From positions 3,844,001 through 3,908,000 of the forward strand of contig NC_079138.1 of assembly GCF_945859705.1 (NCBI RefSeq): a stretch of DNA of 64,000 nucleotides, given 5' to 3'. Below are positions 32,801 through 46,848 of this stretch, in pieces; the stretch's first letter is position 1; each line of letters starts with the position of its first letter. Origin of the DNA: Episyrphus balteatus (lineage: Eukaryota > Arthropoda > Insecta > Diptera > Syrphidae). Position numbers and translations under genes: made by a program. The notes under the pieces are model-generated. The model saw only the letters and a list, made by a program, of their open reading frames with translations. It was not told where the DNA came from and ran no database searches.

Positions 32801-35800
32801 GTTTTGAAGGAATCGATTTTTGAAAATAAAAATTCATATTTTTTTAATAAAAAAAAATTTCGTTGTATGAAAACTTTTTTCAATTTTGCACTATTATTTA
32901 CTTTAATGGTTTTGTTTTGTAGATAATTTCCATATCAACATCATATCAAAATTTAAAGAAATTTCATCGAGCAGATTTTAAACAATTTAATTTTGAAAAT
33001 GAAACTTAAATTTTGGCGAAAAAACTCAAAAATGTGTTTTTCTTTAATTTAAGTGCAATGACTATTTTAGCTTATTTGTTTCAAAGATACTACTAATTTA
33101 CAATAAAAAACTAAATTTCAAGTAAATCCATTAAGCAGTTTTGAAGGAATCGATTTTTGAAAATAAAAATTCATATTTTTTTAATAAAAAAAAATTTCGT
33201 TGTATGAAAACTTTTTTCAATTTTGCACTATTATTTACTTTAATGGTTTTGTTTTGTAGATAATTTCCATATCAACATCATATCAAAATTTAAAGAAATT
33301 TCATCGAGCAGATTTTAAACAATTTAATTTTGAAAATGAAACTTAAATTTTGGCGAAAAAACTCAAAAATGTGTTTTTCTTTAATTTAAGTGCAATGACT
33401 ATTTTAGCTTATTTGTTTCAAAGATACTACTAATTTACAATAAAAAACTAAATTTCAAGTAAATCCATTAAGCAGTTTTGAAGGAATCGATTTTTGAAAA
33501 TAAAAATTCATATTTTTTTAATAAAAAAAAATTTCGTTGTATGAAAACTTTTTTCAATTTTGCACTATTATTTACTTTAATGGTTTTGTTTTGTAGATAA
33601 TTTCCATATCAACATCATATCAAAATTTAAAGAAATTTCATCGAGCAGATTTTAAACAATTTAATTTTGAAAATGAAACTTAAATTTTGGCGAAAAAACT
33701 CAAAAATGTGTTTTTCTTTAATTTAAGTGCAATGACTATTTTAGCTTATTTGTTTCAAAGATACTACTAATTTACAATAAAAAACTAAATTTCAAGTAAA
33801 TCCATTAAGCAGTTTTGAAGGAATCGATTTTTGAAAATAAAAATTCATATTTTTTTAATAAAAAAAAATTTCGTTGTATGAAAACTTTTTTCAATTTTGC
33901 ACTATTATTTACTTTAATGGTTTTGTTTTGTAGATAATTTCCATATTAACATCATATCAAAATTTAAAGAAATTTCATCGAGCAGATTTTAAACAACTTA
34001 ATTTTGAAAATGAAACTTAAATTTTGGCGAAAAAACTCAAAAATGTGTTTTTCTTTAATTTAAGTGCAATGACTATTTTAGCTTATTTGTTTCAAAGATA
34101 CTACTAATTTACAATAAAAAACTAAATTTCAAGTAAATCCATTAAGCAGTTTTGAAGGAATCGATTTTTGAAAATAAAAATTCATATTTTTTTAATAAAA
34201 AAAAATTTCGTTGTATGAAAACTTTTTTCAATTTTGCACTATTATTTACTTTAATGGTTTTGTTTTGTAGATAATTTCCATATCAACATCATATCAAAAT
34301 TTAAAGAAATTTCATCGAGCAGATTTTAAACAATTTAATTTTGAAAATGAAACTTAAATTTTGGCGAAAAAACTCAAAAATGTGTTTTTCTTTAATTTAA
34401 GTGCAATGACTATTTTAGCTTATTTGTTTCAAAGATACTACTAATTTACAATAAAAAACTAAATTTCAAGTAAATCCATTAAGCAGTTTTGAAGGAATCG
34501 ATTTTTGAAAATAAAAATTCATATTTTTTTAATAAAAAAAAATTTCGTTGTATGAAAACTTTTTTCAATTTTGCACTATTATTTACTTTAATGGTTTTGT
34601 TTTGTAGATAATTTCCATATCAACATCATATCAAAATTTAAAGAAATTTCATCGAGCAGATTTTAAACAATTTAATTTTGAAAATGAAACTTAAATTTTG
34701 GCGAAAAAACTCAAAAATGTGTTTTTCTTTAATTTAAGTGCAATGACTATTTTAGCTTATTTGTTTCAAAGATACTACTAATTTACAATAAAAAACTAAA
34801 TTTCAAGTAAATCCATTAAGCAGTTTTGAAGGAATCGATTTTTGAAAATAAAAATTCATATTTTTTTAATAAAAAAAAATTTCGTTGTATGAAAACTTTT
34901 TTCAATTTTGCACTATTATTTACTTTAATGGTTTTGTTTTGTAGATAATTTCCATATCAACATCATATCAAAATTTAAAGAAATTTCATCGAGCAGATTT
35001 TAAACAATTTAATTTTGAAAATGAAACTTAAATTTTGGCGAAAAAACTCAAAAATGTGTTTTTCTTTAATTTAAGTGCAATGACTATTTTAGCTTATTTG
35101 TTTCAAAGATACTACTAATTTACAATAAAAAACTAAATTTCAAGTAAATCCATTAAGCAGTTTTGAAGGAATCGATTTTTGAAAATAAAAATTCATATTT
35201 TTTTAATAAAAAAAAATTTCGTTGTATGAAAACTTTTTTCAATTTTGCACTATTATTTACTTTAATGGTTTTGTTTTGTAGATAATTTCCATATTAACAT
35301 CATATCAAAATTTAAAGAAATTTCATCGAGCAGATTTTAAACAACTTAATTTTGAAAATGAAACTTAAATTTTGGCGAAAAAACTCAAAAATGTGTTTTT
35401 CTTTAATTTAAGTGCAATGACTATTTTAGCTTATTTGTTTCAAAGATACTACTAATTTACAATAAAAAACTAAATTTCAAGTAAATCCATTAAGCAGTTT
35501 TGAAGGAATCGATTTTTGAAAATAAAAATTCATATTTTTTTAATAAAAAAAAATTTCGTTGTATGAAAACTTTTTTCAATTTTGCACTATTATTTACTTT
35601 AATGGTTTTGTTTTGTAGATAATTTCCATATTAACATCATATCAAAATTTAAAGAAATTTCATCGAGCAGATTTTAAACAACTTAATTTTGAAAATGAAA
35701 CTTAAATTTTGGCGAAAAAACTCAAAAATGTGTTTTTCTTTAATTTAAGTGCAATGACTATTTTAGCTTATTTGTTTCAAAGATACTACTAATTTACAAT

Positions 35801-38800
35801 AAAAAACTAAATTTCAAGTAAATCCATTAAGCAGTTTTGAAGGAATCGATTTTTGAAAATAAAAATTCATATTTTTTTAATAAAAAAAAATTTCGTTGTA
35901 TGAAAACTTTTTTCAATTTTGCACTATTATTTACTTTAATGGTTTTGTTTTGTAGATAATTTCCATATCAACATCATATCAAAATTTAAAGAAATTTCAT
36001 CGAGCAGATTTTAAACAATTTAATTTTGAAAATGAAACTTAAATTTTGGCGAAAAAACTCAAAAATGTGTTTTTCTTTAATTTAAGTGCAATGACTATTT
36101 TAGCTTATTTGTTTCAAAGATACTACTAATTTACAATAAAAAACTAAATTCAAGTAAATCCATTAAGCAGTTTTGAAGGAATCGATTTTTGAAAATAAAA
36201 ATTCATATTTTTTTAATAAAAAAAAATTTCGTTGTATGAAAACTTTTTTCAATTTTGCACTATTATTTACTTTAATGGTTTTGTTTTGTAGATAATTTCT
36301 ATATCAACATCATATCAAAATTTAAAGAAATTTCATCGAGCAGATTTTAAACAATTTAATTTTGAAAATGAAACTTAAATTTTGGCGAAAAAACTCAAAA
36401 ATGTGTTTTTCTTTAATTTAAGTGCAATGACTATTTTAGCTTATTTGTTTCAAAGATACTACTAATTTACAATAAAAAACTAAATTTCAAGTAAATCCAT
36501 TAAGCAGTTTTGAAGGAATCGATTTTTGAAAATAAAAATTCATATTTTTTTAATAAAAAAAAATTTCGTTGTATGAAAACTTTTTTCAATTTTGCACTAT
36601 TATTTACTTTAATGGTTTTGTTTTGTAAATAATTTCCATATTAACATCATATCAAAATTTAAAGAAATTTCATCGAGCAGATTTTAAACAACTTAATTTT
36701 GAAAATGAAACTTAAATTTTGGCGAAAAAACTCAAAAATGTGTTTTTCTTTAAATTAAGTGCAATGACTATTTTAGCTTATTTGTTTCAAAGATACTACT
36801 AATTTACAATAAAAAACTAAATTTCAAGTAAATCCATTAAGCAGTTTTGAAGGAATCGATTTTTGAAAATAAAAATTCATATTTTTTTAATAAAAAAAAA
36901 TTTCGTTGTATGAAAACTTTTTTCAATTTTGCACTATTATTTACTTTAATGGTTTTGTTTTGTAGATAATTTCCATATCAACATCATATCAAAATTTAAA
37001 GAAATTTCATCGAGCAGATTTTAAACAATTTAATTTTGAAAATGAAACTTAAATTTTGGCGAAAAAACTCAAAAATGTGTTTTTCTTTAATTTAAGTGCA
37101 ATGACTATTTTAGCTTATTTGTTTCAAAGATACTACTAATTTACAATAAAAAACTAAATTTCAAGTAAATCCATTAAGCAGTTTTGAAGGAATCGATTTT
37201 TGAAAATAAAAATTCATATTTTTTTAATAAAAAAAATTTCGTTGTATGAAAACTTTTTTCAATTTTGCACTATTATTTACTTTAATGGTTTTGTTTTGTA
37301 GATAATTTCCATATCAACATCATATCAAAATTTAAAGAAATTTCATCGAGCAGATTTTAAACAATTTAATTTTGAAAATGAAACTTAAATTTTGGCGAAA
37401 AAACTCAAAAATGTGTTTTTCTTTAATTTAAGTGCAATGACTATTTTAGCTTATTTGTTTCAAAGATACTACTAATTTACAATAAAAAACTAAATTTCAA
37501 GTAAATCCATTAAGCAGTTTTGAAGGAATCGATTTTTGAAAATAAAAATTCATATTTTTTTAATAAAAAAAAATTTCGTTGTATGAAAACTTTTTTCAAT
37601 TTTGCACTATTATTTACTTTAATGGTTTTGTTTTGTAGATAATTTCCATGTCAACATCATATCAAAATTTAAAGAAATTTCATCGAGCAGATTTTAAACA
37701 ATTTAATTTTGAAAATGAAACTTAAATTTTGGCGAAAAAACTCAAAAATGTGTTTTTCTTTAATTTAAGTGCAATGACTATTTTAGCTTATTTGTTTCAA
37801 AGATACTACTAATTTACAATAAAAAACTAAATTTCAAGTAAATCCATTAAGCAGTTTTGAAGGAATCGATTTTTGAAAATAAAAATTCATATTTTTTTAA
37901 TAAAAAAAAATTTCGTTGTATGAAAACTTTTTTCAATTTTGCACTATTATTTACTTTAATGGTTTTGTTTTGTAGATAATTTCCATATCAACATCATATC
38001 AAAATTTAAAGAAATTTCATCGAGCAGATTTTAAACAATTTAATTTTGAAAATGAAACTTAAATTTTGGCGAAAAAACTCAAAAATGTGTTTTTCTTTAA
38101 TTTAAGTGCAATGACTATTTTAGCTTATTTGTTTCAAAGATACTACTAATTTACAATAAAAAACTAAATTTCAAGTAAATCCATTAAGCAGTTTTGAAGG
38201 AATCGATTTTTGAAAATAAAAATTCATATTTTTTTAATAAAAAAAAATTTCGTTGTATGAAAACTTTTTTCAATTTTGCACTATTATTTACTTTAATGGT
38301 TTTGTTTTGTAGATAATTTCCATATCAACATCATATCAAAATTTAAAGAAATTTCATCGAGCAGATTTTAAACAATTTAATTTTGAAAATGAAACTTAAA
38401 TTTTGGCGAAAAAACTCAAAAATGTGTTTTTCTTTAATTTAAGTGCAATGACTATTTTAGCTTATTTGTTTCAAAGATACTACTAATTTACAATAAAAAA
38501 CTAAATTTCAAGTAAATCCATTAAGCAGTTTTGAAGGAATCGATTTTTGAAAATAAAAATTCATATTTTTTTAATAAAAAAAAATTTCGTTGTATGAAAA
38601 CTTTTTTCAATTTTGCACTATTATTTACTTTAATGGTTTTGTTTTGTAGATAATTTCCATATCAACATCATATCAAAATTTAAAGAAATTTCATCGAGCA
38701 GATTTTAAACAATTTAATTTTGAAAATGAAACTTAAATTTTGGCGAAAAAACTCAAAAATGTGTTTTTCTTTAATTTAAGTGCAATGACTATTTTAGCTT

Positions 38801-41405
38801 ATTTGTTTCAAAGATACTACTAATTTACAATAAAAAACTAAATTTCAAGTAAATCCATTAAGCAGTTTTGAAGGAATCGATTTTTGAAAATAAAAATTCA
38901 TATTTTTTTAATAAAAAAAAATTTCGTTGTATGAAAACTTTTTTCAATTTTGCACTATTATTTACTTTAATGGTTTTGTTTTGTAGATAATTTCCATGTC
39001 AACATCATATCAAAATTTAAAGAAATTTCATCGAGCAGATTTTAAACAATTTAATTTTGAAAATGAAACTTAAATTTTGGCGAAAAAACTCAAAAATGTG
39101 TTTTTCTTTAATTTAAGTGCAATGACTATTTTAGCTTATTTGTTTCAAAGATACTACTAATTTACAATAAAAAACTAAATTTCAAGTAAATCCATTAAGC
39201 AGTTTTGAAGGAATCGATTTTTGAAAATAAAAATTCATATTTTTTTAATAAAAAAAAATTTCGTTGTATGAAAACTTTTTTCAATTTTGCACTATTATTT
39301 ACTTTAATGGTTTTGTTTTGTAGATAATTTCCATATCAACATCATATCAAAATTTAAAGAAATTTCATCGAGCAGATTTTAAACAATTTAATTTTGAAAA
39401 TGAAACTTAAATTTTGGCGAAAAAACTCAAAAATGTGTTTTTCTTTAATTTAAGTGCAATGACTATTTTAGCTTATTTGTTTCAAAGATACTACTAATTT
39501 ACAATAAAAAACTAAATTTCAAGTAAATCCATTAAGCAGTTTTGAAGGAATCGATTTTTGAAAATAAAAATTCATATTTTTTTAATAAAAAAAAATTTCG
39601 TTGTATGAAAACTTTTTTCAATTTTGCACTATTATTTACTTTAATGGTTTTGTTTTGTAGATAATTTCCATATCAACATCATATCAAAATTTAAAGAAAT
39701 TTCATCGAGCAGATTTTAAACAATTTAATTTTGAAAATGAAACTTAAATTTTGGCGAAAAAACTCAAAAATGTGTTTTTCTTTAATTTAAGTGCAATGAC
39801 TATTTTAGCTTATTTGTTTCAAAGATACTACTAATTTACAATAAAAAACTAAATTTCAAGTAAATCCATTAAGCAGTTTTGAAGGAATCGATTTTTGAAA
39901 ATAAAAATTCATATTTTTTTAATAAAAAAAAATTTCGTTGTATGAAAACTTTTTTCAATTTTGCACTATTATTTACTTTAATGGTTTTGTTTTGTAGATA
40001 ATTTCCATATCAACATCATATCAAAATTTAAAGAAATTTCATCGAGCAGATTTTAAACAATTTAATTTTGAAAATGAAACTTAAATTTTGGCGAAAAAAC
40101 TCAAAAATGTGTTTTTCTTTAATTTAAGTGCAATGACTATTTTAGCTTATTTGTTTCAAAGATACTACTAATTTACAATAAAAAACTAAATTTCAAGTAA
40201 ATCCATTAAGCAGTTTTGAAGGAATCGATTTTTGAAAATAAAAATTCATATTTTTTTAATAAAAAAAAATTTCGTTGTATGAAAACTTTTTTCAATTTTG
40301 CACTATTATTTACTTTAATGGTTTTGTTTTGTAGATAATTTCCATATCAACATCATATCAAAATTTAAAGAAATTTCATCGAGCAGATTTTAAACAATTT
40401 AATTTTGAAAATGAAACTTAAATTTTGGCGAAAAAACTCAAAAATGTGTTTTTCTTTAATTTAAGTGCAATGACTATTTTAGCTTATTTGTTTCAAAGAT
40501 ACTACTAATTTACAATAAAAAACTAAATTTCAAGTAAATCCATTAAGCAGTTTTGAAGGAATCGATTTTTGAAAATAAAAATTCATATTTTTTTAATAAA
40601 AAAAAATTTCGTTGTATGAAAACTTTTTTCAATTTTGCACTATTATTTACTTTAATGGTTTTGTTTTGTAGATAATTTCCATATCAACATCATATCAAAA
40701 TTTAAAGAAATTTCATCGAGCAGATTTTAAACAATTTAATTTTGAAAATGAAACTTAAATTTTGGCGAAAAAACTCAAAAATGTGTTTTTCTTTAATTTA
40801 AGTGCAATGACTATTTTAGCTTATTTGTTTCAAAGATACTACTAATTTACAATAAAAAACTAAATTTCAAGTAAATCCATTAAGCAGTTTTGAAGGAATC
40901 GATTTTTGAAAATAAAAATTCATATTTTTTTAATAAAAAAAAATTTCGTTGTATGAAAACTTTTTTCAATTTTGCACTATTATTTACTTTAATGGTTTTG
41001 TTTTGTAGATAATTTCCATATCAACATCATATCAAAATTTAAAGAAATTTCATCGAGCAGATTTTAAACAATTTAATTTTGAAAATGAAACTTAAATTTT
41101 GGCGAAAAAACTCAAAAATGTGTTTTTCTTTAATTTAAGTGCAATGACTATTTTAGCTTATTTGTTTCAAAGATACTACTAATTTACAATAAAAAACTAA
41201 ATTTCAAGTAAATCCATTAAGCAGTTTTGAAGGAATCGATTTTTGAAAATAAAAATTCATATTTTTTTAATAAAAAAAAATTTCGTTGTATGAAAACTTT
41301 TTTCAATTTTGCACTATTATTTACTTTAATGGTTTTGTTTTGTAGATAATTTCCATATTAACATCATATCAAAATTTAAAGAAATTTCATCGAGCAGATT
41401 TTAAA

Positions 41406-44400
41406 CAACTTAATTTTGAAAATGAAACTTAAATTTTGGCGAAAAAACTCAAAAATGTGTTTTTCTTTAATTTAAGTGCAATGACTATTTTAGCTTATTT
41501 GTTTCATAAATACTACTAATTTACAATAAAAAACTAAATTTCAAGTAAATCCATTAAGCAGTTTTGAAGGAATCGATTTTTGAAAATAAAAATTCATATT
41601 TTTTTAATAAAAAAAAATTTCGTTGTATGAAAACTTTTTTCAATTTTGCACTATTATTTACTTTAATGGTTTTGTTTTGTAGATAATTTCCATATCAACA
41701 TCATATCAAAATTTAAAGAAATTTCATCGAGCAGATTTTAAACAATTTAATTTTGAAAATGAAACTTAAATTTTGGCGAAAAAACTCAAAAATGTGTTTT
41801 TCTTTAATTTAAGTGCAATGACTATTTTAGCTTATTTGTTTCAAAGATACTACTAATTTACAATAAAAAACTAAATTTCAAGTAAATCCATTAAGCAGTT
41901 TTGAAGGAATCGATTTTTGAAAATAAAAATTCATATTTTTTTAATAAAAAAAAATTTCGTTGTATGAAAACTTTTTTCAATTTTGCACTATTATTTACTT
42001 TAATGGTTTTGTTTTGTAGATAATTTCCATATCAACATCATATCAAAATTTAAAGAAATTTCATCGAGCAGATTTTAAACAATTTAATTTTGAAAATGAA
42101 ACTTAAATTTTGGCGAAAAAACTCAAAAATGTGTTTTTCTTTAATTTAAGTGCAATGACTATTTTAGCTTATTTGTTTCAAAGATACTACTAATTTACAA
42201 TAAAAAACTAAATTTCAAGTAAATCCATTAAGCAGTTTTGAAGGAATCGATTTTTGAAAATAAAAATTCATATTTTTTTAATAAAAAAAAATTTCGTTGT
42301 ATGAAAACTTTTTTCAATTTTGCACTATTATTTACTTTAATGGTTTTGTTTTGTAGATAATTTCCATATCAACATCATATCAAAATTTAAAGAAATTTCA
42401 TCGAGCAGATTTTAAACAATTTAATTTTGAAAATGAAACTTAAATTTTGGCGAAAAAACTCAAAAATGTGTTTTTCTTTAATTTAAGTGCAATGACTATT
42501 TTAGCTTATTTGTTTCAAAGATACTACTAATTTACAATAAAAAACTAAATTTCAAGTAAATCCATTAAGCAGTTTTGAAGGAATCGATTTTTGAAAATAA
42601 AAATTCATATTTTTTTAATAAAAAAAAATTTCGTTGTATGAAAACTTTTTTCAATTTTGCACTATTATTTACTTTAATGGTTTTGTTTTGTAGATAATTT
42701 CCATATCAACATCATATCAAAATTTAAAGAAATTTCATCGAGCAGATTTTAAACAATTTAATTTTGAAAATGAAACTTAAATTTTGGCGAAAAAACTCAA
42801 AAATGTGTTTTTCTTTAATTTAAGTGCAATGACTATTTTAGCTTATTTGTTTCAAAGATACTACTAATTTACAATAAAAAACTAAATTTCAAGTAAATCC
42901 ATTAAGCAGTTTTGAAGGAATCGATTTTTGAAAATAAAAATTCATATTTTTTTAATAAAAAAAAATTTCGTTGTATGAAAACTTTTTTCAATTTTGCACT
43001 ATTATTTACTTTAATGGTTTTGTTTTGTAGATAATTTCCATATCAACATCATATCAAAATTTAAAGAAATTTCATCGAGCAGATTTTAAACAATTTAATT
43101 TTGAAAATGAAACTTAAATTTTGGCGAAAAAACTCAAAAATGTGTTTTTCTTTAATTTAAGTGCAATGACTATTTTAGCTTATTTGTTTCAAAGATACTA
43201 CTAATTTACAATAAAAAACTAAATTTCAAGTAAATCCATTAAGCAGTTTTGAAGGAATCGATTTTTGAAAATAAAAATTCATATTTTTTTAATAAAAAAA
43301 AATTTCGTTGTATGAAAACTTTTTTCAATTTTGCACTATTATTTACTTTAATGGTTTTGTTTTGTAGATAATTTCCATATCAACATCATATCAAAATTTA
43401 AAGAAATTTCATCGAGCAGATTTTAAACAATTTAATTTTGAAAATGAAACTTAAATTTTGGCGAAAAAACTCAAAAATGTGTTTTTCTTTAATTTAAGTG
43501 CAATGACTATTTTAGCTTATTTGTTTCAAAGATACTACTAATTTACAATAAAAAACTAAATTTCAAGTAAATCCATTAAGCAGTTTTGAAGGAATCGATT
43601 TTTGAAAATAAAAATTCATATTTTGTTAATAAAAAAAAATTTCGTTGTATGAAAACTTTTTTCAATTTTGCACTATTATTTACTTTAATGGTTTTGTTTT
43701 GTAGATAATTTCTATATCAACATCATATCAAAATTTAAAGAAATTTCATCGAGCAGATTTTAAACAATTTAATTTTGAAAATGAAACTTAAATTTTGGCG
43801 AAAAAACTCAAAAATGTGTTTTTCTTTAATTTAAGTGCAATGACTATTTTAGCTTATTTGTTTGAAAGATACTACTAATTTACAATAAAAAACTAAATTT
43901 CAAGTAAATCCATTAAGCAGTTTTGAAGGAATCGATTTTTGAAAATAAAAATTCATATTTTTTTAATAAAAAAAAATTTCGTTGTATGAAAACTTTTTTC
44001 AATTTTGCACTATTATTTACTTTAATGGTTTTGTTTTGTAGATAATTTCCATATCAACATCATATCAAAATTTAAAGAAATTTCATCGAGCAGATTTTAA
44101 ACAATTTAATTTTGAAAATGAAACTTAAATTTTGGCGAAAAAACTCAAAAATGTGTTTTTCTTTAATTTAACTGCAATGACTATTTTAGCTTATTTGTTT
44201 CAAAGATACTACTAATTTACAATAAAAAACTAAATTTCAAGTAAATCCATTAAGCAGTTTTGAAGGAATCGATTTTTGAAAATAAAAATTCATATTTTTT
44301 TAATAAAAAAAAATTTCGTTGTATGAAAACTTTTTTCAATTTTGCACTATTATTTACTTTAATGGTTTTGTTTTGTAGATAATTTCCATATCAACATCAT

Positions 44401-44880
44401 ATCAAAATTTAAAGAAATTTCATCGAGCAGATTTTAAACAATTTAATTTTGAAAATGAAACTTAAATTTTGGCGAAAAAACTCAAAAATGTGTTTTTCTT
44501 TAATTTAAGTGCAATGACTATTTTAGCTTATTTGTTTCAAAGATACTACTAATTTACAATAAAAAACTAAATTTCAAGTAAATCCATTAAGCAGTTTTGA
44601 AGGAATCGATTTTTGAAAATAAAAATTCATATTTTTTTAATAAAAAAAAATTTCGTTGTATGAAAACTTTTTTCAATTTTGCACTATTATTTACTTTAAT
44701 GGTTTTGTTTTGTAGATAATTTCCATATTAACATCATATCAAAATTTAAAGAAATTTCATCGAGCAGATTTTAAACAACTTAATTTTGAAAATGAAACTT
44801 AAATTTTGGCGAAAAAACTCAAAAATGTGTTTTTCTTTAATTTAAGTGCAATGACTATTTTAGCTTATTTGTTTCATAAA
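41406..44880 (+). repeat. Ten-monomer duplication interval in satellite B
   Basis: A monomer carrying both ACAACTTAA (41406) and GTTTCATAAATAC (41501) recurs at 44776 and 44871, an offset of 3,370 bases (10 x 337). CATAAATAC is otherwise absent from the array as far as I can see. Confidence 0.85.
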
Positions 44881-46848
44881 TACTACTAATTTACAATAAA
44901 AAACTAAATTTCAAGTAAATCCATTAAGCAGTTTTGAAGGAATCGATTTTTGAAAATAAAAATTCATATTTTTTTAATAAAAAAAAATTTCGTTGTATGA
45001 AAACTTTTTTCAATTTTGCACTATTATTTACTTTAATGGTTTTGTTTTGTAGATAATTTCCATATCAACATCATATCAAAATTTAAAGAAATTTCATCGA
45101 GCAGATTTTAAACAATTTAATTTTGAAAATGAAACTTAAATTTTGGCGAAAAAACTCAAAAATGTGTTTTTCTTTAATTTAAGTGCAATGACTATTTTAG
45201 CTTATTTGTTTCAAAGATACTACTAATTTACAATAAAAAACTAAATTTCAAGTAAATCCATTAAGCAGTTTTGAAGGAATCGATTTTTGAAAATAAAAAT
45301 TCATATTTTTTTAATAAAAAAAAATTTCGTTGTATGAAAACTTTTTTCAATTTTGCACTATTATTTACTTTAATGGTTTTGTTTTGTAGATAATTTCCAT
45401 ATCAACATCATATCAAAATTTAAAGAAATTTCATCGAGCAGATTTTAAACAATTTAATTTTGAAAATGAAACTTAAATTTTGGCGAAAAAACTCAAAAAT
45501 GTGTTTTTCTTTAATTTAAGTGCAATGACTATTTAAGCTTATTTGTTTCAAAGATACTACTAATTTACAATAAAAAACTAAATTTCAAGTAAATCCATTA
45601 AGCAGTTTTGAAGGAATCGATTTTTGAAAATAAAAATTCATATTTTTTTAATAAAAAAAAATTTCGTTGTATGAAAACTTTTTTCAATTTTGCACTATTA
45701 TTTACTTTAATGGTTTTGTTTTGTAGATAATTTCCATATCAACATCATATCAAAATTTAAAGAAATTTCATCGAGCAGATTTTAAACAATTTAATTTTGA
45801 AAATGAAACTTAAATTTTGGCGAAAAAACTCAAAAATGTGTTTTTCTTTAATTTAAGTGCAATGACTATTTTAGCTTATTTGTTTCAAAGATACTACTAA
45901 TTTACAATAAAAAACTAAATTTCAAGTAAATCCATTAAGCAGTTTTGAAGGAATCGATTTTTGAAAATAAAAATTCATATTTTTTTAATAAAAAAAAATT
46001 TCGTTGTATGAAAACTTTTTTCAATTTTGCACTATTATTTACTTTAATGGTTTTGTTTTGTAGATAATTTCCATATCAACATCATATCAAAATTTAAAGA
46101 AATTTCATCGAGCAGATTTTAAACAATTTAATTTTGAAAATGAAACTTAAATTTTGGCGAAAAAACTCAAAAATGTGTTTTTCTTTAATTTAAGTGCAAT
46201 GACTATTTAAGCTTATTTGTTTCAAAGATACTACTAATTTACAATAAAAAACTAAATTTCAAGTAAATCCATTAAGCAGTTTTGAAGGAATCGATTTTTG
46301 AAAATAAAAATTCATATTTTTTTAATAAAAAAAAATTTCGTTGTATGAAAACTTTTTTCAATTTTGCACTATTATTTACTTTAATGGTTTTGTTTTGTAG
46401 ATAATTTCCATATCAACATCATATCAAAATTTAAAGAAATTTCATCGAGCAGATTTTAAACAATTTAATTTTGAAAATGAAACTTAAATTTTGGCGAAAA
46501 AACTCAAAAATGTGTTTTTCTTTAATTTAAGTGCAATGACTATTTTAGCTTATTTGTTTCAAAGATACTACTAATTTACAATAAAAAACTAAATTTCAAG
46601 TAAATCCATTAAGCAGTTTTGAAGGAATCGATTTTTGAAAATAAAAATTCATATTTTTTTAATAAAAAAAAATTTCGTTGTATGAAAACTTTTTTCAATT
46701 TTGCACTATTATTTACTTTAATGGTTTTGTTTTGTAGATAATTTCCATATCAACATCATATCAAAATTTAAAGAAATTTCATCGAGCAGATTTTAAACAA
46801 TTTAATTTTGAAAATGAAACTTAAATTTTGGCGAAAAAACTCAAAAAT